From Microbacterium sp. XT11 (GTDB lineage: Bacteria; Actinomycetota; Actinomycetes; Actinomycetales; Microbacteriaceae), in NCBI RefSeq assembly GCF_001513675.1, contig NZ_CP013859.1, positions 3,349,081-3,413,080 of the forward strand: a stretch of 64,000 bases of DNA, in the 5' to 3' direction. Below, piece after piece: positions 59,582-64,000 of the stretch. Below the pieces are notes generated by a model. It did not search any database and was not told the DNA's origin. It was given only the letters and a program-made list of their open reading frames with translations. A program made the translations under genes and the position numbers. The number at the start of each line of letters is the position of its first letter. Within the stretch, counting starts at the first letter, position 1.

Positions 59582-61768
59582 ATGCCCCGCCGATCCGAAC
59601 CCACCTCCGCCGCTCGTCCTCGGCAGCGCCATCGCCGCGCGCTGTGGGCGCGTGTCCTGGTGCCGTCGCTGCTCATCCTGGCGTGGGTCACCGCGGCGGG
59701 CCTCGGCGGACCGCTCTTCGGAAAGGTCGACGAGGTGTCGTCCAACGACCGCACCGCGTACCTCCCCGAATCGGCCGATGCCACGCAAGTGCAGGAGGTG
59801 CTCGGAGAGTTCGTCGACAGCGACGCCATCCCGGCGATCGCTGTATTCGTCGGCGACGGCGAGCTCTCGGGAGACGACCTCGCCGCGATCTCGGATGCCG
59901 TCGACTCGACAGCGGAGCTCGGCGGTGTCGACGCCGATGTCTCCCCCGCCATCCCTTCGGATGACGGCTCGGCAGCGCAGGCGTTCATCCCCATCCGATC
60001 CGACGCAGACCTGTCCGACACCGTGAACGAGGTCGCGACGCATCTGCGCGAGGCGCTCCCCGGCGTGACGGTGCACATCACCGGACCAGCGGGCTTCAGC
60101 GCCGACCTGGTCGCGGGCTTTGCCGGCATCGACGGGCTGCTCTTGGGTGTCGCCCTCCTGGCGGTCCTCGTGATCCTCGTCCTCGTGTACCGCTCGCTCC
60201 TCCTGCCTCTCGTCGTGCTGTCGACGAGCCTTTTCGCGCTCTGCGTCGCGCTGCTGGTGGTCTGGTGGCTCGCGAAAACCGGGGTGCTCCTCCTCAGCGG
60301 CCAGACGCAGGGCATCCTCTTCATCCTCGTGATCGGCGCCGCCACCGACTATGCGCTGCTCTTCGTGGCGCGCTTCCGGGAGGAGCTGCGACGGACGCGC
60401 GACAAGGGCACGGCCGTGGCAGCCGCCTGGCGCGGATCGCTCGAGCCCATCGTCGCCTCCGGCGGCACGGTGATCGCGGGGCTCCTCTGCCTCCTGCTCA
60501 GCGACCTCAGGTCGAACAGCACGCTGGGCCCGGTTGCGGCGATCGGCATCGCCTTCGCCATGCTCTCGGCCCTCACGCTGCTGCCCGCACTGCTCGTCCT
60601 GTTCGGACGGGCCGCGTTCTGGCCGCGCCGACCGGTGTTCGAACCGGACGCGGTCGTCGAGGAGGACGGCAGGCCGACGTCGGGAGTGTGGGCGCGCGTC
60701 GCCACACGGATCCGTCGCCGGCCCCGCCTCATCTGGATCGTCACGACCGCGGTGCTGCTCGCCGGCGCCGCCGGCCTGACGCAGCTGGACGCGACCGGCG
60801 TGCCGCAGTCCGACCTCGTGCTCGGCACCTCGGATGCGCGCGACGGGCAGGTCGCCCTCGGCGAGCACTTCCCCGGCGGGTCGGGCAGCCCGGCCTATGT
60901 CGTGGTCGACGAAGACCGCTGGCGGGACGCCGTCGACGTGCTGCACGCATCCGACGGGGTCGACGAGGTCTCCATCACCACGGCCGACTCACCGAGCGGG
61001 ACCGCACCCGTCTCCCCCGAGGGCATCGAGCCCGTCGGCGCACCGGGCGCACCCACCCCCGAGCCCACGGTCGTCGACGGCGACGTGCTGTTGCAGGCCA
61101 CCTTCACGGACGCCGCCGACTCCGACGCGGCCGCCGCCACCGTGCGAGAGCTGCGCACCGAACTCGATCCGCTCGGCGCGCGCATCGGTGGGGTCACGGC
61201 GACCTCGGTCGACACGAACGACGCGTCGATCCACGATCGGAACCTCATCATCCCGGTGATCCTCGGCGTGATCCTCGTGATCCTCATGCTGCTGCTGCGC
61301 TCGATCCTGGCGCCGGTGCTGCTCATCCTGACCACGGTGCTCTCGTTCGGCACGGCCCTGGGGATCTCGGCGCTCGTCTTCGACGGACTCTTCCGGTTCC
61401 CCGGCGCCGATCCCGCGGTGCCGCTGTACGGATTCGTCTTCCTCGTGGCGCTCGGCATCGACTACAACATCTTCCTCATGACGAGGGTGCGCGAGGAGTC
61501 GGCGCGGCACGGCACGCGCGACGGCATCCTCCGCGGTCTGACGATCACGGGCGGCGTCATCACCTCGGCGGGGCTCGTGCTGGCGGCGACCTTCGCGGCG
61601 CTGTCGGTCATCCCGATCCTGTTCCTCGTGCAGCTGGCCTTCATCGTCGCGTTCGGCGTGCTGCTCGACACGTTCATCGTGAGGTCGCTCCTCGTGCCCG
61701 CCCTGGCGTACGACATCGGCCGGCGCATCTGGTGGCCGTCGGCGCTGTGGCGCCACGGGGACGACTGA
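59582..61768 (+). CDS. MMPL family transporter
   Basis: RND-superfamily exporter of 728 residues, with about 11-12 membrane segments. A first helix (VLVPSLLILAWVTAAGLGG) precedes a long periplasmic domain; then GLLLGVALLAVLVILVLVYRSLLLPLVVLSTSLFALCV, the FILVIGAATDYALLFVARFREE core and, in the second half, FLVALGIDYNIFLMTRVREES, the symmetric MMPL motifs with the proton-relay Asp-Tyr. Likely lipid or drug export; control by the divergent MarR regulator. Substrate unknown. Confidence 0.93.
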   Translation: MPRRSEPTSAARPRQRHRRALWARVLVPSLLILAWVTAAGLGGPLFGKVDEVSSNDRTAYLPESADATQVQEVLGEFVDSDAIPAIAVFVGDGELSGDDLAAISDAVDSTAELGGVDADVSPAIPSDDGSAAQAFIPIRSDADLSDTVNEVATHLREALPGVTVHITGPAGFSADLVAGFAGIDGLLLGVALLAVLVILVLVYRSLLLPLVVLSTSLFALCVALLVVWWLAKTGVLLLSGQTQGILFILVIGAATDYALLFVARFREELRRTRDKGTAVAAAWRGSLEPIVASGGTVIAGLLCLLLSDLRSNSTLGPVAAIGIAFAMLSALTLLPALLVLFGRAAFWPRRPVFEPDAVVEEDGRPTSGVWARVATRIRRRPRLIWIVTTAVLLAGAAGLTQLDATGVPQSDLVLGTSDARDGQVALGEHFPGGSGSPAYVVVDEDRWRDAVDVLHASDGVDEVSITTADSPSGTAPVSPEGIEPVGAPGAPTPEPTVVDGDVLLQATFTDAADSDAAAATVRELRTELDPLGARIGGVTATSVDTNDASIHDRNLIIPVILGVILVILMLLLRSILAPVLLILTTVLSFGTALGISALVFDGLFRFPGADPAVPLYGFVFLVALGIDYNIFLMTRVREESARHGTRDGILRGLTITGGVITSAGLVLAATFAALSVIPILFLVQLAFIVAFGVLLDTFIVRSLLVPALAYDIGRRIWWPSALWRHGDD

Positions 61769-61787
61769 CGCCGGGCCGGCTCCGGTC

Positions 61788-62585
61788 TCAGACCAGCATC
61801 CGCTTGCGGGCTCGCGCACTCCAGCGGCCGTCGACGTGCGCGACGTCGATCGGATGCCGGAACGCCTCGCTGATCGTCGCCGAGGTCACCACCTCGTCGA
61901 CAGGACCGGCCGCGACCGCACGACCGTCGGCGATGACCAAGGCGTGCGTCGTGCTCTCCGGCAGCTCTTCGAGGTGGTGGGTCACGAGCACGGAGGCGAC
62001 CTCTGGCGCGGAACGCGCAAGGTCGTCGATCGTCTCGAGCAACTGCTCGCGTGCGGCCACGTCGAGTCCCGTCGTCGGTTCGTCGAGCAGCAGCAGACCC
62101 GGGTCGGCCGCAAGGGCGCGCGCGATGAGCGAGCGCCCGCGCTCCCCCTGCGACATCGTGGGCCAGCGCACGTCGAGGCGGTCGCCAAGGCCGACGAGGG
62201 TGACGAGCTCGACGGCGCGCGCACGCTGTTCCTCGGTCGGCGCCCATCGCATCATCCGCTCGATCGTCCCCGTGAAGCCCGTGAGCACCACATCGAGTGC
62301 CGTGAGATCGGAGCGGATCGGATGCCGCGGGTTCACGTGGCCGATGTGCCGTCGCAGCTCCTGCATGTCGACCCTGCCGAGACGGTGCCCGAGGACGTCG
62401 ACCGTGCCGGACGTCGGATGCGCCTGAGCACCGCAGAAGCCGAGGATCGTGCTCTTGCCAGCGCCGTTGGGGCCCAGGAGCGCCCAGTGCTCACCGGCGG
62501 CGACCGTCAGATCGATCCCGTGCAGGATCTCCGTGCCGTTGCGGCGGAAGGTGACCGCGTCGAGCCGCAGCACCTCCCCGCTCAC
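61788..62585 (-). CDS. orphan ABC transporter ATP-binding protein
   Basis: 265-residue ATPase. Walker A GPNGAGKST, signature TMSQGERGRS (a variant of LSGGQ), Walker B LLLLDEPTTGLD, His switch LVTHHLEELPES. The Q-loop is GHVNPRHPIRS. No membrane partner is adjacent, as in the YlmA-like stand-alone group. GTG start at 62585 overlaps the stop of the GntR gene (GTGA), so the two are one transcription unit. Role unknown. Confidence 0.9.
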   Translation of the reverse strand: MSGEVLRLDAVTFRRNGTEILHGIDLTVAAGEHWALLGPNGAGKSTILGFCGAQAHPTSGTVDVLGHRLGRVDMQELRRHIGHVNPRHPIRSDLTALDVVLTGFTGTIERMMRWAPTEEQRARAVELVTLVGLGDRLDVRWPTMSQGERGRSLIARALAADPGLLLLDEPTTGLDVAAREQLLETIDDLARSAPEVASVLVTHHLEELPESTTHALVIADGRAVAAGPVDEVVTSATISEAFRHPIDVAHVDGRWSARARKRMLV

Positions 62586-63250
62586 GACAGCGCCTCCTTC
62601 AGCTCGCGCAGATGCTCGCGACTCTCGTGCGAGGCCGAGACCGGCTGCCTGTCGATCACCGTGCGTGCGAGGCTCTCGTGCCGCTGCTGATCTGCGGCAC
62701 CGCCGTACTGGGAGCGGATCCGCAGCATCTCGACCATGGCCTGGCGCAGTCGCGGCGTGAGTCCGTCGAACAGCTCGAGCAGGACCGGGTTGTGGGCAGC
62801 GACGACGATGGCGCGATGGAACGCCGTGTCCGCGTCGACGTGGGTCTCGATGGAGGTCGCCGAGGCTGCTCGCGCCTCGAGCGCCTTGCGGATCGCGCGC
62901 ACATCGGATGCGGTGCGACGGTCGGCGGCAAGGGCGGCAGCCTCCGACTCGATGGCGATCCTGGCCTCGATGACGCTGATGATGTCGGCGCGGCGCAGCA
63001 CGGCATCCCAGTCTTCCGGAACGTCCAGGGCCATGACGAAGACGCCGGCCCCCTGCCGGGTGGCGAGCACACCCCGCCCGGCCAGCTGGCGGATGGCCTC
63101 GCGCACGGTGGACCGGCCGACGCCGAGCTGCGGCGCGAGGGTCGTCTCACCCGGGAGCCTCTGGCCGAGCTGCCACTCGCCGGCGCGGATGCGGTCGAGA
63201 AGGAGCTCCGCCGCCTGATCAGCCAGGGGCGTGCGCTGTATCTGTGCCAT
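62582..63250 (-). CDS. GntR family (FadR subfamily) transcriptional regulator
   Basis: 222-residue regulator: wHTH (LPGETTLAPQLGVGRSTVREAIRQLAGRGVLATRQGAGVFV) and a helical FCD ligand domain (VIEARIAIESEAAALAADRR, HVDADTAFHRAIVVAAHNPVLLELFDGL) with the His/Asp metal-binding positions of FadR-type proteins. Divergent from leuA; a palindrome TTGACTTGTCAA lies in the shared control region. Ligand unknown. Confidence 0.93.
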   Translation of the reverse strand: MAQIQRTPLADQAAELLLDRIRAGEWQLGQRLPGETTLAPQLGVGRSTVREAIRQLAGRGVLATRQGAGVFVMALDVPEDWDAVLRRADIISVIEARIAIESEAAALAADRRTASDVRAIRKALEARAASATSIETHVDADTAFHRAIVVAAHNPVLLELFDGLTPRLRQAMVEMLRIRSQYGGAADQQRHESLARTVIDRQPVSASHESREHLRELKEALS

Positions 63251-63259
63251 GCCGAGATC

Positions 63260-63299
63260 GTAGCAGCTTGACTTGTCAACTTGTCTGAGGAGTTGCTAC
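63260..63299. promoter_or_regulatory. GntR / leuA divergent control region with nested inverted repeats
   Basis: Inner repeat TTGACTTGTCAA (63268-63279, two-base centre) lies within outer arms GTAGCA (63260) and TGCTAC (63294). TTGTCA (63273-63278) and TACCGT (63297-63302), 18 bp apart, form a probable leuA promoter, so a regulator bound to the repeat would cover it. Binding by the GntR protein is inference. Confidence 0.6.
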
Positions 63300-63310
63300 C
63301 GTCTCGTTGC

Positions 63311-64000
63311 ATGACTCCGCCCTCGTTCCCCACTCTCGCGACTCCGGCCGGCACGATCCCCCACGACGCTCCCGCGTGGAACCGACAGCGTCCGTCGCAG
63401 ATGCCCTCGCATCGCTACCGTCCGGTACACGACCGCGTCGACCTCCCGCTCACCGAGCGCACCTGGCCGCAGCAGAGGCTGACCAGAGCCCCGCTCTGGG
63501 TCCCCGTCGACCTCCGCGACGGAAACCAGGCCCTCGCCGAGCCCATGGACCCCGCGCGCAAGCGACGCTTCTTCGAGCTGATGATCGCCATGGGCTACAA
63601 GGAGGTCGAGGTCGGCTACCCCTCGGCGTCGCAGACGGACTACGACTTCGTGCGCCTCATCGCAGAGACCGACCTCGCGCCCGACGACGTCACGATCGTC
63701 GTCTTCACCGCCGCGCGCCGCGACCTCATCGAGCGCACCGTCGCGTCAGTGCGGGGCATCCGCAACCCGGTCGTCATCCACGTGTACACCGCCACCGCCC
63801 CCACCTGGAGGGAGGTCGTGCTCGGGCGGTCGAGAGGAGACCTGGCCGACCTGATCCTCGCCGCGGGCACCGACGTCCTCGAACTCGCCGGACACCTGCC
63901 GCACGTGCGCTTCGAGTTCTCCCCCGAGGTGTTCAACCTCACGGAACCCGACTACGTGCTCGACGTGTGCGACGCCATGACCGCACTGTGGGATGCGTCG
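63311..64000 (+). CDS. leuA: 2-isopropylmalate synthase, 5' part
   Basis: First enzyme of leucine biosynthesis, condensing acetyl-CoA with 2-ketoisovalerate; C-terminal part and regulatory domain are beyond the right edge. The 230 residues seen include the signature [20 protein letters not shown] (metal-binding Asp and Arg), [22 protein letters not shown], and [20 protein letters not shown]. The N-terminal extension (about 55 residues, [20 protein letters not shown]) is typical of actinobacterial LeuA. ATG 63311 is 8 bases after a TACCGT box. Confidence 0.96.
   Translation, partial: MTPPSFPTLATPAGTIPHDAPAWNRQRPSQMPSHRYRPVHDRVDLPLTERTWPQQRLTRAPLWVPVDLRDGNQALAEPMDPARKRRFFELMIAMGYKEVEVGYPSASQTDYDFVRLIAETDLAPDDVTIVVFTAARRDLIERTVASVRGIRNPVVIHVYTATAPTWREVVLGRSRGDLADLILAAGTDVLELAGHLPHVRFEFSPEVFNLTEPDYVLDVCDAMTALWDAS

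Overview
The window is a GC-rich (about 70%) actinobacterial chromosome segment. Three things point to the family Microbacteriaceae, most likely Microbacterium or a close relative. The rRNA operon has a 16S-23S spacer with no tRNA gene. Many start codons sit 6-8 bases after a TAnnnT box, as in leaderless transcripts. The gene set also fits: Lsr2, class Ib nrdHIEF, and an actinobacterial hut cluster whose histidine ammonia-lyase carries Cys-Ser-Gly. The genus call is an inference; no search was run.

Layout. 1-4499: probable organosulfur uptake and use (peptide-type binding lipoprotein, cut by the window edge; hydrolase; MetY-like enzyme; LLM monooxygenase). 4522-10744: two Gfo/Idh oxidoreductases, an NYN-domain protein, a xylose-isomerase-like protein, and a TetR-DUF4166-epimerase operon. 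10741-16000: small membrane proteins, an aldo/keto reductase, a cluster of two HTH proteins and an ImmA/IrrE peptidase, GNAT and flavodoxin-like enzymes. 15814-20276: Ser/Thr kinase, pgi, acyltransferase. 20340-24170: nrdHIEF. 24550-27697: MFS-hydrolase-acyl-CoA dehydrogenase operon. 27709-30315: CsoR-like regulator, DUF445 protein, ureohydrolase. 30335-36584: LacI-regulated sugar ABC importer with a glycogen-debranching-type glucosidase. 36638-41883: hutI, hutU, hutH and a divergent IclR regulator. 41925-47538: rRNA operon on the minus strand with its promoter and terminator, then tRNA-Ala(CGC). 47970-51801: galU block, 5-formyl-THF cyclo-ligase, FmdB-like protein, mscL. 51890-56529: a large SF1-type helicase-like protein with degenerate ATPase motifs, and an Ogt-like protein without its active-site cysteine. 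56530-57049: non-coding stretch with a 15-bp tandem repeat. 57050-64000: RamA-like regulator, guanidine-III riboswitch with a Gdx/SugE exporter, Lsr2, MarR-MMPL pair, GntR-ABC ATPase pair, and the start of leuA.

Most of the segment looks like ordinary chromosome. The strongest non-routine signals are the riboswitch (57971-58020), the two enzyme-like proteins whose key residues are replaced (52104-55823 and 56011-56529), the 15-bp repeat, several clean operator palindromes (8473, 31417, 41105, 59492, 63268), and the repeated leaderless start architecture. I saw no insertion sequence, prophage, CRISPR array or complete defence island.
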